Positions 1 through 11,475 of a DNA stretch of 64,000 nucleotides are shown here, one piece after another. Positions within the stretch are counted from its first letter, which is position 1. The number at the start of each line of letters is the position of its first letter. This DNA comes from Orientallactaga sibirica (lineage: Eukaryota; Chordata; Mammalia; Rodentia; Dipodidae), in contig JAEOAD010000040.1 of assembly GCA_036365145.1 (NCBI GenBank), positions 13,642,501 to 13,706,500 on the forward strand. The letters are read 5' to 3'. Both the position numbers and the translations under genes were made by a program. Below the pieces are notes generated by a model. It saw only the letters and a program-made list of their open reading frames with translations. It did not search any database and was not told the origin of the DNA.

Positions 1-77
1 CTAACATACTGTGGCTATGCACAGGCCAAACCTAGATAGTTCTTACTTTAAAATCTCTACTATGTCTTAATCAGCTC

Positions 78-228
78 TTTTTTTTTCCCCCCCGAGTTTG
101 GGTCTCTAGTCAAGGATGACTTGGAACTTACTCTGTAGTCCCAGGCTGGCCTCGAACCCATAGCAATCTTCTTACCTCTGCCTCCAGAGTGCTGTAATTA
201 AAAGTGTGAGCTACCACACCAGAAAAAA
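78..228 (-). repeat. B1 SINE
   Basis: The complement of a B1 element is readable from a T/C-rich left end (its A tail) to the start of the element near 225. The recognisable blocks are the 'cctcgaac' and 'tgcctccagagtgctg' segments. The copy is clearly diverged, so it is old. Confidence 0.85.
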
Positions 229-229
229 A

Positions 230-362
230 ATTTTTTGGAGGGGGATATTCAAGGTAGAGTCTCACACTAGTCCAAGATGACCTGGAACTCACTTTGTCAT
301 CCCAGGCTGGCCACAAACTCACAGAAATCCTCTTCCTTGCTCTGCCTCCTGAGGTGGGAATA
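230..362 (-). repeat. B1 SINE, 5' truncated
   Basis: A second B1 in the same orientation abuts the first one. It stops before the usual 'accacgcccggc' start of the element, so its 5' end is missing. Confidence 0.75.
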
Positions 363-1015
363 GACAGTCTAGAATTTATGAGCCCTTTGAAAGTTTAATG
401 GGTTACAAGGAGAGCCTGAATTTTCAGAAGAAATGATGTGGTGGCTCCTGCTGAGGCAGCCTCAGAAGCCCATGGCCATGAACCCTCTACGGAGTTCATT
501 CCAGAAATGTCCCAAGACTCACGTCTCCTTCCTTCTTTGGAGCTCTGGACGTGGAGAGTGGAGCCATTTGTCAGGAAGTCATTTATTTGTCTTCATTGCT
601 TGTGGGAGTGAAAAGTGACAAAACAATGTTATCAGAAGCCACATTCACACTTGTGATAGGCAGCAGGGAGCCCCCCACTGGGCAGGCATTTATTTACCAC
701 AACTGCCCGACAATCTGTGCCTGTGCCCAGACAGGCATGTACAGTAAGTATCATATTTACGTCCCAGGTGTAGCTGAACTGGGAAGGAAGAATCAGCTAG
801 CTCTCTATTGGAGCACACTTTCATGTTTAAAGCAAATGATTTGTGGAGGATGGCTTTACTTTTATTTATTTATTTGCCCACACAACACACATATATGGGG
901 GTCTTTTTTAGCATCCTTAGAAGGTGCTGATGTCACTTCTGCCTGGGTCTTTCTGCCTGCTGCTTTCTTTGGTTAAAACATTTCCCCCCCAAACATTCTG
1001 AAGTTGGCTTCCTTT
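363..1015. other. anonymous sequence, no gene seen
   Basis: No repeat family or exon is recognised here. Short open frames run through the block but have no domain, no splice-flanked structure and no codon pattern that supports coding. Confidence 0.5.
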
Positions 1016-1019
1016 TGGT

Positions 1020-1302
1020 CACTTCCATATTCCATTATTGAGGTCCTTGTCACCCCAGAGTCTGTTTGCCTTGTCCTGTTTCATTTTCATTACAGCAAGT
1101 CCTAACCTTCTTAAATTTATTATTATTATTATTAATGTATCGAAATACTTGTCCTTTTCACTCTGTATCCAGAATTAAGCTCCATGAGATCTGACATCAT
1201 GTTTTGTTCACAGTCAGATCCTTCATGCCTAGAATAGAGCCTAGCACATAGTAGGTACACATTTAATAGTCCTTGAATGCATGGCTAAGTGAATGAATGA
1301 AC
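1020..1302 (+). repeat. L2 LINE 3' fragment
   Basis: The segment 'aagctccatgagatctgaca', then 'cctagcacatagtaggtaca' and a final 'tgaatgaatgaa', follows the order and wording of the L2 3' end. A short (ATT)n expansion lies inside at about 1119-1134. Confidence 0.8.
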
Positions 1303-1321
1303 TCTTAGTTTTCTTTCAGTT

Positions 1322-1514
1322 TAAGCCCATTCCTCAGGTAGCGCTTCCCTGACTTCCCCAACTAGGCGCTTCTTCTAAAGGCCTCATATGTGTTCCTTTT
1401 ACAATGTTCATCACATGTTACATCAGCATGCATGGATTTTCCCATTAGTTTTGTTTTCTTCCTTGACTAAAAGTCCTATGAAGATAGGAGCTATTTGTCA
1501 ATGGGTTCCTAGCA
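1322..1514 (+). repeat. L2 LINE fragment
   Basis: It reads 'cgcttccctgacttcccc', then 'cacttatcaca'-like and 'agtcctatgaagataggagc' blocks. This is the L2 region just upstream of the 3' end, in the same orientation as the preceding fragment. The order of the two pieces suggests two separate insertions. Confidence 0.75.
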
Positions 1515-1718
1515 CCCAAAATCGCGACCCACTCACTACTTGCGAAATCAATGAGTCACACCCATGAAATCTGTTGGCAGCTAATAGATAGAGAATGAGC
1601 CCTGGGTATAGAATTCCTGTTCCACAGTGGTGGGGGTGAGACACTGGCAAAAGCAGGGAATCAGACCCCTTGAGCAATCCTAGGACTTCGAGGAGTAAGA
1701 TCAAGATGAACTTATTGA

Positions 1719-1942
1719 GCCGGGCGTGGTGGCGCGCGCCTTTAATCCCTGCACTTGGGAGGCACAGGTAGGAGGATCGCTGTGAGTTCAAGGCCACCTT
1801 GAGACTACATAATGAATTCCAGGTCAGCCTGGGCTAGAGCGCAACCCTACCTTGAAAAACAAACAAACAAACAAACAAACAAACAAACAAACAAACAAAC
1901 AAATAAATAAATAAATATAAAATAATAAAAATAAAGAAGGTG
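1719..1942 (+). repeat. B1 SINE with (CAAA)n tail
   Basis: A complete young-looking B1 starts GCCGGGCGTGGTGGCGC and ends in a long (AAAC)n then (AAAT)n tail. Flanks 'gaacttattga' and 'tacttattaag' look like the target-site duplication. Confidence 0.93.
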
Positions 1943-2265
1943 TACTTATTAAGATTAGGGTCTGTGATCAGAATTGTTCCAGTAATGAACTGATTTGTTA
2001 CCCACAGACGGAGCCTAAATCACTGCCTTAATGACTTCCTTCCCACCTGTGGACTTGGTCAGACCTCCCATAGGCAGCTGCGTGTAGGATTCTGCAGGCC
2101 AGGGACTTCCTTCTGCTTCCACCTCCCATTCTTCAAGTTGAACCCTATTGTTTTGATCTGGTTTCCCCGTTTCCTTCCTGTATCCTTGAATTTGGATTTT
2201 CTCTCTTTGCCTATTCCCTTTGGGTTGGTAACCTGGCGGCCCGACTCGCCTCACTTCATCTTATA

Positions 2266-2426
2266 CTTTTTTTTTTTTTTTTTTTTGGTTTTTCGAGGTA
2301 GAGTCTCACTCTGGCTCAGGCTGACCTGGAATTATGTAGTTTCAGGGTGGCCTTGAACTCATGGCGATCCTCCTACCTCTGCCTCCCGAGTGCTGGGATT
2401 AAAGGCGTGAGCCACCATGCCCGGCC
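2266..2426 (-). repeat. B1 SINE with clear target duplication
   Basis: A full-length reverse B1 with a 21-base T run. The 10-bp direct repeat 'tcatcttata' flanks it exactly (2256-2265 and 2427-2436), which shows L1-type target-primed insertion. Confidence 0.95.
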
Positions 2427-2750
2427 TCATCTTATATCTTAACAGTATGCTTTGCAGTCCTTGACTGATCCTTCTACACCTGGTCCCAGTACCTAGGCCA
2501 GGCCCTGTTGGTTCTGCCAGGGCTGGGAGCACCCCATGGCCAGGCAGCCTGCTTGCCTGGAGAAGATGCTGGGTACTGAGTTCTCTTGGACTGAAATCCT
2601 TTAGAGTAAGATTGGGGTCAAATTGCAGATGGTTCTAGGGATATAGAATATATACCATATTTTCATTCTCTGCTTTGTGGCCGGAATTATTAATTAATCA
2701 TAAATCCTTTCCCATGAAATGTAGTGCTACAGTTCTCAACATTATCACTA

Positions 2751-2818
2751 CAAGTGTGTGTGTTTGTGTATGTGTGTGTGTAAGAGAGAGGGGAGAAAAG
2801 AGAGAGAGAGAGAGAGAA
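2751..2818. repeat. (GT)n/(GA)n microsatellite
   Basis: A GT tract passes directly into a GA tract. No SINE body is attached. Confidence 0.9.
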
Positions 2819-2819
2819 G

Positions 2820-3108
2820 GACTGGAAAGAAAAGAAATACCAAATGGCCGTAGTTGTGGCCAGATGAGGCTAGCAGAGGCTGCAACCAGGTTCAGAGTGG
2901 CAGATGTTCAATTAATCGCTTTGGCAAAGTTTAGTTACTTAGTATCAAGTGTGATTAAGCGCGAATGCTGAAATATTAAAATACTCAAGAAAAATAATTA
3001 ATATGGGAGCTCTTACTTAAAATGAACCTTGGGGATAAGCAGGGGACATATGTTGCTAGTTAGCTAGCTTTTCCTGTGGATACTCACTATTTTATCTGTA
3101 GCCAGGAC

Positions 3109-3143
<35 letters not shown>

Positions 3144-4290
3144 GAGGCGTTTATGAGCTGATCTGTTAGAGTTTTAAATGAGTTTCATTCACAATGAAAT
3201 CTTAAATGTCTGAAGAGTTTATTGCTGGCTGGAGTCCTACGAGTCAAGGGTCCCCAAGGTTCAGCAGCCATGCTGGGTTAGAGAACAGGTGTGCTTCTAG
3301 ACTGGCTCGCTGCAAAGGTGGGGTCCACCAGGGATATTTTGGGGCACTCCCTCCCATTCTTTAGCAAAGGAGCAAATGTCTAACATAATTAATTGTGTGT
3401 TCGCCTGCAATGCACAATACCTCCTCAACTAGAGTGACTTGGGTCTGAAAGTGACTGCCTGGTGATAGGCTGTGTGCTGAGGTTAAATAAGTTTTCAAGT
3501 GCACCTTTGTTCTTTGGATTAAGTTTTCTGTTGGAAGACCATCTTCAGTGTGTTTGTTACCTCTCTGTCACATGACCTTAGTGGTCACCTTTTGGGGTTT
3601 TCAATCTTAACACCTGTGCCTTAGTCTTTTCCCTAACAGCCTTGTGATTTTTCTCCTCCACTTTTGGACTTTGTTCAGGGTAGGCATGTGACCGCGGACT
3701 GGCTGATTGAGAGCATCGTATTCCATACCTGGATGGTGGTTTGGGGCAGGCAGATGGCCCATCAGAACCCACTGCGATTAATTCTTGTAATTTTCCTTCC
3801 TTTTCTGTCCTCTCTCTCTTTTTTTCCCCTCCTGTCTCTTCCTTCTCCTTCTCCTCCTTCCCCTTCCCATTCCTCCTCTTCTTTAAAGTGTTATTTGTTC
3901 CTTCTGGTGTTTTTGAGGACACTGCATGTAAGTCTGGAGTTCTTGACAGTCACCAGGGGAACATGACTAAAAACGGAGCCAAACCAAAGACAAGCAGGCT
4001 GAAATTTTGTGACACATTGACTTGTAAAGATTGTGGAGGACCCAGCTGTGTGTGAAGTCAGTCCCTCATGGATGTAAGTCCCATGAACTCCCACACTTTG
4101 TCTTTTGCAGAAGCCCTTTTGTATTGGATGCTATCATTTGCAATTGAAGAAATCCTGCGAGGAAGCATTTCTCGTTCCTGCTTCAACTGACTGAACGAGA
4201 AAAGTGGAATTTTATGAAATATTTAAGACCATGAAAGCAGGGATATTGCCCGTTATTCTATTATTGAAATCACTACTTGACCCGTAATAA
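2820..4290. other. anonymous sequence with A-run and CT tract
   Basis: No gene seen. The block holds a 31-base A run (3110-3140) with no SINE attached, and a polypyrimidine tract (about 3786-3886) that explains the lysine/glutamate- or serine/proline-rich open frames in both directions. The 2900-3010 part is rich in ATTA motifs. Confidence 0.5.
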
Positions 4291-4300
4291 TTGATAGATT

Positions 4301-4342
4301 AAAAAATTTTTTTAAATTTTTATTTATTTATTTATTTGCAAG

Positions 4343-4386
<44 letters not shown>

Positions 4387-4539
4387 GAATGGGCACACCA
4401 GGGCCTGTAGTCACTGTAAACGAACTCCAGATGCATGTGCCCCTTGTGCATCTGGCTTAAGTGGGTCCTGGGGAATTGAACCTGGGACCTTTGGTGTCGC
4501 AGGCAAATGCCTTAACCGCTAAGCCATTCTCCAGCCCAG
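4301..4539 (-). repeat. DIP-type SINE (B2 superfamily)
   Basis: This is a good representative of the main family. In element sense it has the tRNA-derived head with A box (TGGCTTAGCGG form) and B box (GGTTC-ATTCC form), a central 'ccagatgcac' body, a CT-rich part and an (AAAT)n tail. Direct repeats 'ttgatagatt' (4291) and 'ttgataaata' (4540) flank it. The A and B boxes are the internal RNA polymerase III promoter of such elements. It is non-autonomous and needs L1 enzymes to move. Confidence 0.93.
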
Positions 4540-4599
4540 TTGATAAATATTTGATGGGACCCACTAACCAGGTTCTCCTTTTTCATTAGGATAGTGTCT

Positions 4600-4697
4600 T
4601 TTTTCTGCCTGCACTGTACTGGGGATAGAACCCAGGTTCTTGCACATGCTAGGTACATGCCTTGCCACTGAGCTCTATCTATCCCCAGCCCTGGAAG
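4600..4697 (-). repeat. ID/B4-type SINE fragment
   Basis: The reverse of an ID-type head is readable as 'gggatagaacccagg' then 'ccactgagctctatctat' and 'ccccagcc'. It is diverged. Confidence 0.7.
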
Positions 4698-4975
4698 TAA
4701 ATGTCTTCATAGAAACTTTACAAAAAGAGAATAATTATAACTCCTTAACTGTCCTCAAGAGATAAGATGGTTGACTTTAGTATCTGGTACAATTTTTCAA
4801 TGACATATCACATGTAATTCTCAAAATGATGTGCTTTGCATAGGATTGTATGTAGTTCACTAATTTTTTAATTCATATGTAATTAATCTATTTTGGCATC
4901 ATTGCTATAATGTTTGAAGTGACTTGAGAATTTACTTATCATACATTAATTGGAAAATCCATATTTTATTTATTA
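4698..4975. other. anonymous AT-rich sequence
   Basis: AT-rich sequence with no recognised element. Confidence 0.4.
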
Positions 4976-4977
4976 TA

Positions 4978-5097
4978 ATTTATTTATTTATTAATGCCAG
5001 GGTCTCTGCAATCAAGGCTGGCTTCAAACTCATAGCAATATTCCTGCTTCAGCATCAAGTTCTGGAATTATAGGTTTGAGATAACATGCCCGGCTAA
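4978..5097 (-). repeat. old B1 SINE
   Basis: Reverse B1 blocks 'gcttcaaactcatagcaat' and 'acatgcccggct' survive. The element is strongly diverged and internally shortened. Confidence 0.7.
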
Positions 5098-5594
5098 AAT
5101 TTTAATAATTTTAAAGGACTATGTATGTACTGCTCTATTTTATTATATTGACAAACCAAAAATTATTTAAATAATTAAGTCATTAATTAAATAATTAAAA
5201 ATTATTAGCTCAATTATGGACTTTTGGGGATCATTCTAATTTTTAATAATATACACAAACCCTATTAAATTTATTTATCATTAATTATTTCTATAACATC
5301 ATTTTCTAGATTACTAGATTTTAGATTGCCAGGTCCAAAAGTACGATACAGTTTTAAAACTTTTGAAACGTATTTGTCAAATAGCTAGTTTTGTACTCGT
5401 ATCAGTCTAAACATTAAAATGTTTTTTTAAAAAAACATTTTGCAAAATTAGTAGGAAAAAATTGTCTCTTCATTTGTTGTTCTTTGCTGTTGATAAGAAT
5501 AAAGACTTTTTTTTAAAATGATAGACATCATTGACATTTCTCATTTTATAAATCCCAGAACATTTGTGGTGATTAGCCTTCATCATCAACTCAA
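5098..5594. other. anonymous AT-rich sequence
   Basis: Very AT-rich, with repeated 'attaattaaataatt' motifs around 5160-5290. No element or open frame of note. Confidence 0.4.
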
Positions 5595-5595
5595 G

Positions 5596-5915
5596 TGAGC
5601 CTGGAATCACCTGGAACTTTCACCACTGGGCATGGTAGTGAAGGACTCTCCAGAGTGGGGTCACTGAGGAGGGAAGACCATCCTGAATGTGGGCTGGGGT
5701 CCTGGTCTGACTACAGAGAAGCGTATGAGCACCCCATGCGAATATCTCTTTTCTTTCTGGCAGAAATGATGGGACCCCTGTTCTGGTTTATTTCCTTGAC
5801 TCAGTGGACTGACTGTCTCCTTTCAAACATGGAGCCAGAACAAACCTTTCCTTCCTTGAGTTGCTTCTGTCAGGTATTTTGTCATAGTAACAAGAAAAGT
5901 ACCAATAGGCTCTTC
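5596..5915 (+). mobile_element. URR1-like DNA transposon copy
   Basis: The part 'gaggagggaagaccatcctg' and the end 'cttgagttgcttctgtcagg' then 'ttgtcatagtaacaagaaa' match my memory of the rodent non-autonomous hAT element URR1. A 143-codon open frame crosses it and the next SINE but has no coding support. Confidence 0.55.
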
Positions 5916-5977
5916 TTTATTTCATCATCTAGTTCTAGGGACATTTATTCAACTATATATTTAAAAATCTTGCCCCA

Positions 5978-6203
5978 GGGCTGGAGAGATGGCTTAGCGG
6001 TTAAGGCACATGCCTGGGAAGCCTAAGGACCCAAGTTCGATTTACCAGGCCCCACATAAACCAGATGCACACGGTGGCACATATATGCATTTGGAGTGCG
6101 TTTTCAGTGGCTAGAGGCCCTGGCGTGCCCATTCTCACTCTGTTTTTTCCCACCCTTCTCTCTGTCTCTAATAAATAAATATAAATAAATCTTTAAAAAA
6201 AAA
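5978..6203 (+). repeat. DIP SINE
   Basis: Complete copy with A box TGGCTTAGCGG. Flanks 'cttgccccag' and 'cctgctccag' look like an imperfect target duplication. Confidence 0.92.
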
Positions 6204-6776
6204 CCCTGCTCCAGATAGAGGGCTTCTGAAGTTGTTTCTCTGACAAGGAGTGGTACTTGGTCTTTCCATCAATAGCAGCATTAGTCTTTTAGAAAACCAA
6301 TCACTCTGCACTTCACTTTTTGTTCCCTAAAGTGAAAGGGTGGGGGGAAGTCCTACTGCCGTTTGGGGCTGCTCATATTGATAGTTCTGGGTGGTTGATG
6401 GTTCTTTTCCACAGATTCAAACCATCATCTCCACTCTCCAGATTATTCCAGAAATCTCTCGCATGGTCTTTCTTCCTTATTCTTCTGAGGTAGTTTAGAG
6501 TTAGCAGGGTGCCAGAAATCAACTAAAAGTGACTAAAAGAAGGAAATGTCCTTGAATCCATAAGGGATAATGCAGTGTTTCTTTATCCCCCTTTTCTTTC
6601 CCTAAAGAAGCCTCCTTCCCTAGAAACCAGGCATAAGGAAGAGTACAAGTGCCTGGACACTTGCCAGGGGGCCTGAACTGACCAGATCATCCCTTCCCTT
6701 ATCCAGTAAGGCCTTATTAACTCCAAGGCAATAATGGTTTTTCCATTTGGAATTACTCCTGCTATGTAGGAGCTCT
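6204..6776. other. anonymous sequence
   Basis: No repeat or exon recognised. Confidence 0.4.
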
Positions 6777-6862
6777 CCTTCCTTTCTTCCTTCCCTCCCT
6801 CCCTCCCTCCCTCCCTTCCTCCTTCCCTCCCTCCCTTCCTTCCTTCTTTCTTTTTTTTCTTT
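6777..6862. repeat. (CCTT/CCCT)n tract
   Basis: A pyrimidine tract runs into the T-rich end of the reverse SINE to its right. It is probably an expansion beside that SINE's tail. Confidence 0.85.
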
Positions 6863-7084
6863 TCTTTTTTAGAGAGAAAGTGAGAGAGAGAAACAGAAAG
6901 AGAGGAGAGATAGAGAACTGGCACACCAGGGCCTCAGCCACTGCAATCCAACTCCAGACACTTCTGCCACCTAGCGGGCATGTGCAACCTCGTGCTTGCC
7001 TCACCTGTGGGATCTGGAGAGTCGAGCATGGGTCCTTAGGCTTCACAGGCCAACGCCTCAACCGCTAAGCCATCTCTCCAGCCC
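6863..7084 (-). repeat. DIP SINE, long CTCF-motif type
   Basis: It carries the extra central segment of the long subtype. On the minus strand positions 6977-6964 read CCGCTAGGTGGCAG, one base off the CTCF core consensus. Confidence 0.9.
6964..6977 (-). promoter_or_regulatory. near-consensus CTCF motif in DIP SINE
   Basis: CCGCTAGGTGGCAG matches 13 of 14 positions of CCASYAGRKGGCRS. The mismatch is G for A at position 3. Binding is not shown. Confidence 0.4.
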
Positions 7085-8072
7085 TCTTTCTTTCTTTTAA
7101 GCTCTAGGAGAAAATCTTTCTACTCCTCATCCTGTGTGGTCTGTGGATTTCATTCTTCAAAGTCATAGCACAAGAACCTGGAGGCCACTGACTCGGTGGA
7201 CATTTTCTGTGGCCGTGAGTGTCCAGTACCCTAACTCCTGAGTTAAAGCTCAGTCAAGAGCCGAGAATGGCTCTGTTGTTCTCAAGGACACCCCAGATTC
7301 TGGTCTGATTTCCCTTTGGCCTAATTTATCTCCTGCTTTCTCATTCAGAAAACAAATAACCTGTGAAAAAGCTCCCAGCTTGGATTCCATCACTGACTGT
7401 CACACACCGTCAATGACGCCCGTTGCTTTCTGAACAGCCCGAGCTTCTGCGTTTCAGTATGACTTTCTGGACGTGGTTTATGCATTTCTTCTGTCACTCG
7501 TGAATCTTACCCATCAACCAAACTAAACTGCCCCTACGCACACGTGGCTGTCTTCTTTGTCCTCGTCCCCGCGTGTCAAAACCCTGGAAGACACAGTCCA
7601 CATGCCTTCCCCCGCATGAAGCTGCCTCCACTCCCCCAGCCAGAAAGGTTTCTCCTTTCCTGCGCATCAAACGTACCCTGCACATAAATCTTAGAAAACT
7701 GATCTTCCCCCTGTTGTCTCCTCCAGTTATTTTTATAGATGACTTGTTTTCCGTAATGAGAGGGAGAATACTGACATAAATATATATAACCGGAATGTTG
7801 AAAGGTCTTGGGGGAAAAATCAATCAAAATACTTAAGAGGCCTGTGTTTTTCTTCTGGCACTGTGGGTCTCGTCCCTGACATTTCCTGCCGTTGTATATT
7901 AGCATCCATCGCAATCTGCACCTTGGTTGTTTCCATAGCTCTGATTGTCTCTGACGGGAATCCTGAAATTTGCCCGGCGGTTTTCTGAAATGCACTTTAG
8001 GAGTCTGCTTTGTTTGTCTTCTGTGTTTAGGAAGAAGAGAGGTAGGGAGTCCATGAACACAATCCGGAGAGT
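7085..8072. other. anonymous sequence
   Basis: About 1 kb with no recognised repeat. Open frames up to 190 codons on the minus strand run into the B1 at the right and show no domain. No gene is called. Confidence 0.45.
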
Positions 8073-8210
8073 TCCCGAGGTAGGGTCTCACTCTGGCCCA
8101 GGCTGACCTGGAATTCACTATGTAGTCCCAGGGTGGCCTCGAACTCACAGAGATCCTCCTACCTCTGCCTCCCGAGCGCTGGGATTAAAGATGTGTGCCA
8201 CCATGCCTGG
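8073..8210 (-). repeat. B1 SINE
   Basis: Reverse B1 with well-kept sequence but no poly(T) at its left end, so the tail is missing. Confidence 0.9.
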
Positions 8211-8223
8211 CGGTGGGGACTTT

Positions 8224-8455
8224 AAAAAATATTTTATTTTATTTATTTGACAGAGAGAAAGAAAGAGAGAGAGAGAGAGAAAGAGAAAGAGAGAAAGGGA
8301 GAGAGTGGGTGCGCCAGGGCCTCCAACCACTGCAAACGAACTCCAGACACATGCACCACCTTGTGCATCTGGCTAACGTGGGTCCTGAGGAGTTGAACCT
8401 GGGTCCCTCGGCTTTGCAGGCAAACACCTTAACCACTAAGGCATCTCTCCAGCCC
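8224..8455 (-). repeat. DIP SINE, first of a stacked pair
   Basis: Full reverse copy. 'cggtggggacttt' (8211) lies to the left and 'cagtggaggctta' (8456) to the right. Confidence 0.93.
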
Positions 8456-8468
8456 CAGTGGAGGCTTA

Positions 8469-8503
8469 AAAATATGTTTTATTTATTTAAGAGAGTGACA
8501 GGC

Positions 8504-8580
<77 letters not shown>

Positions 8581-8728
8581 ATGCCAGGGCCTCAAGCCAC
8601 TGCAGATAAACTTTAAACACGTGCACCACCTTGTGTATCTGGCTTACATGGGTACTGGGGAAATAAACTTGGGTCCTTAGGCTTTGCAGGCAAACACCTT
8701 AATCACTAACCCATCTTTCCAGCCCTGG
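8469..8728 (-). repeat. DIP SINE with (TA)n tail, second of stacked pair
   Basis: Reverse copy whose tail holds a (TA)n then (GA)n tract (about 8503-8579). A third copy of the target sequence, 'cagtggagacttt', follows at 8729. Confidence 0.92.
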
Positions 8729-9737
8729 CAGTGGAGACTTTGATCATTAGTTACACTAAGAATCTTTCTTTCTATGGCCTCATGGGGATCTGTTTTCTAG
8801 TCTTGTTTGGAGGAAATAGGAGTAGCCACTCCCCTATTATCTACCAGCTATTCTTGTGAATTTAATGACCTACACTCAAAGTCCTGCTATCCTGAACAGG
8901 ACTACCCTTTTCTTTTTATACCCAGCTTAGGTATCCCCGGACAAGGGACTAAGCTTCTAATGCATCCTGCTGTACAGTTAAGTGTCTTCTGCCATTGAGA
9001 CCTTAACACAATCTTGATTTCACCTGACAGAGCTTTTGAAATCTCTTCTACCATTCCAATCTTAGAATGGCTAAAACCAATCACTTTTTAAAAAGTCTGT
9101 TGAACACAAGAAGTGAGAAAAAGGCAGTCTATTTCTCCAGCCTTCTCCTAAACCGCCTTCTTGGCTCAGGATTCCTACCAGCAAGTATGGTGGCTGGTTT
9201 GAAAATGAGCTTCTTGTCCCTCATGGCTTTGAATACATTTGCACAGGATGGCTAGCTGAAGCTGGAATGCAAGCTCCTTGGCTTGGCCATGAGTCATCAG
9301 AGGTCACAAGGTGTGGGCTCAGGAGCCAAGCACAGTCAATTTCCAAGTGGAAGACCCCACAGCACATGGGCTCTCACAGAGGAACGTCTGTTGGTCGCTG
9401 CTCTTCACCAGCCACCCATCCTGGTCTCTTCAGTGATCTTCTTCCAACACCCCCACCCCGCCCACCTCCTCATTTCTATACAGCCCTAGTGGGCACCAGC
9501 AATCCTTCTGGGACTTCATCCTTGGTACCTGGCCCTGAGATCCTGCCCTGTTCTGGAAAATCCTGAGCACTGGCCACAGAACATTCTGGTTTGAAAGTCA
9601 CTGTGGACTGGGCTTTGGACCCAAGCAGAGGCTGGAAGGATTTGTATTCAACACCTCCATGTGCTGGACACTGGGCAGATGGGATCAAGGGTAACCACAG
9701 TACAAAGTGGAGGCAAAAAGGGGAGGACAGAATGTTC
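8729..9737. other. anonymous sequence
   Basis: About 1 kb without a recognised element. Open frames near 9267-9566 and its overlaps have no domain or splice context. Confidence 0.4.
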
Positions 9738-9960
9738 CTTTCATTAACTTTTTTTTGTGTCCATGTATGGTATGCATGTGCGTGCATATGTATGTTCATG
9801 TGTGTGTGGTGCATGTGCAGGTGTATATGCATACACATGGAGGACAGAGTTGATATCCGGGCTCTTCCTTGATGACTTTCCACCTTATTTCCTGAGGCAG
9901 GGTCTCTCGTTTGAACCCAGAGCTGCACAGTTAAACAGACACTGGTCTAGGCTACAAGGA
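9738..9960 (-). repeat. B3-like SINE, partial
   Basis: The left part is GT/GCATGT-rich, as expected for the complement of a B3 tail. 'ttcctgaggcagggtctct' follows, as in a reversed B3. The head is missing at the right. Confidence 0.65.
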
Positions 9961-9981
9961 TGAATTTATAAAGGGTCTCTG

Positions 9982-10216
9982 TGGCTGGAGAGATGGCTTA
10001 GCGGTTAAGGTGTTTGCCTACAAAGGCAAAGGATCCAGGTTTGACTTGCCAGGTCCCACATAAGCCGGATGCACAAGGGGGCACATGCATCTGGAGTTCA
10101 TTTGCAGTGGCTGGAGGCCCTGGCGCGCCCATTCTCTCTTTCTCTCTCTTTCTCTCTCTCTGCCTCTCTCTCTCTCGCTTTCTCAAGAAAATAAATAAAT
10201 GAGATTTTTTTTTTAA
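9982..10216 (+). repeat. DIP SINE
   Basis: Complete copy between 'aagggtctctg' (9971) and 'aagggtctttg' (10217), a one-mismatch target duplication. Confidence 0.95.
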
Positions 10217-10227
10217 AAGGGTCTTTG

Positions 10228-10676
10228 CTTTTCCCACAAGTGAGACAGCTGGAACATTCAATCCCCATCTGTATCTGGTTAAGAGACCAGCTCGCTGTCA
10301 TACAACTGATGAGATCAAGATCATGAGGGTCAGATGAAATAATAGCAGTGAGTTATTTTATTTCTATTGCTTTTCCTTATGTTGTCAGAGACTTGGCCGA
10401 GGGTTGGTTCTGATCACTGTGTCAAGTTGACTTTCCTCATGTGGAATACAAAGGTAATAATTACCAGTGGGAAAGTACCCAGTCCGGGGCCCCTGATGCT
10501 CAACAAGCTAGTTCTCTTCTGTCTGGTTGCTGGATTCTCTTACCTGACATCAGAGTAGTGTCTCTTCCTCATGTGTGCTTACAATTTTTTTGTTTTGTTT
10601 TTGCAGTCCATAGTACTTTTTTTTTCTCCTTTAGTCTCTTTCTCCTTCCCTCTGATGATTTCTCTTTTCCTTTTTT
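10228..10676. other. anonymous sequence
   Basis: No element recognised. Confidence 0.4.
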
Positions 10677-10880
10677 AAAAAATATTTTTATGTATTTATT
10701 TATTTACTAGAGACAGAGTGGGGGGGAGGGAGAGAATGGGTGAGCCAGGGCCTCTAGACACTGCAAACAAACTCCATGTGCCACTTTGTGCATCTGGCAT
10801 ACGCGGGGCCTGGAGAATCGAACTTGGATCCTTAGGCTTCGCAGGCAAGCGCCTTAACCACTAAGCCATCTTTCTAGCCC
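10677..10880 (-). repeat. DIP SINE
   Basis: Reverse copy; 'tctcttttcctttttt' at the left and 'ttcttttcctttttt' at the right form the target duplication. Confidence 0.93.
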
Positions 10881-11078
10881 TTCTTTTCCTTTTTTGTCTG
10901 ACTTCCTGTTTATCCTTTCCTCCACTTTTCACATTAAATGTCTCTTCACTTTAGTAGGAAACTGAGGTTTCCATGGTAACCCTCCGTTGTGCTTATTATA
11001 TCAACTCCTGTGTTCCTGATTCTATACTTAAGACAGGTGGATTTGATGCTTCATATTAATTGCAAGAAACGAAATGGT

Positions 11079-11247
11079 GGGCTGGAGAGATGGCTCAGCT
11101 GTTAAGGCACTTTTCTTGCCTGCAAAGCCTAATGACCCAGGTTCGATTCCCCAGTACTGGCATAAAGCCAGATGCACAAGGTGGCACATGTGTCTGGAGT
11201 TCATTTGCAGTGGCTGGAGGCCCTTCTGTGCCCATTCTTTCTCTCAG
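11079..11247 (+). repeat. DIP SINE joined to a B1
   Basis: The copy stops inside its CT-rich part at 'ttctttctctcag', where a B1 begins. Either the B1 inserted there or the DIP 3' end was lost. Confidence 0.88.
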
Positions 11248-11475
11248 CTGGGTGAGGTGGTGCATGCCACCTAACACTCACTCAGGAGACAGAGGTAAGG
11301 GGATTTCTGTGAGTTCGAGGCCAGCCTGAGATTACATAGTGAATTCCAGGTCAGCCTGGCCTAGAGCGAGACCCTACCTCAAAAAGAAAAAAAAACAAAG
11401 AAAGAAGGAAAGAAAAAAAGATAGATAGAGAGAGAGAGAGAAAGAAAAGAAAAGAAAAGAAAAGAAAAGAAAAAA
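11248..11475 (+). repeat. B1 SINE with long (GAAA)n tail
   Basis: B1 body followed by about 85 bp of A/G-rich tail. The tail yields false Ser/Phe-rich frames on the other strand. Confidence 0.88.

Noticed and set aside
3578..3922. Lys/Glu-rich minus-strand frame of 114 codons
   Set aside because: The composition comes from the CT-rich tract at 3786-3886 read on the other strand.
4301..4539. tRNA gene
   Set aside because: The A and B boxes belong to the tRNA-derived head of a DIP SINE. There is no cloverleaf with paired acceptor ends and an anticodon arm, and the same sequence recurs throughout the window.
7576..8148. Minus-strand frame of 190 codons
   Set aside because: It starts inside a reversed B1, where the frame MSSRPPWDYIVNSRSAW is a standard B1 read-through, and runs into anonymous sequence.
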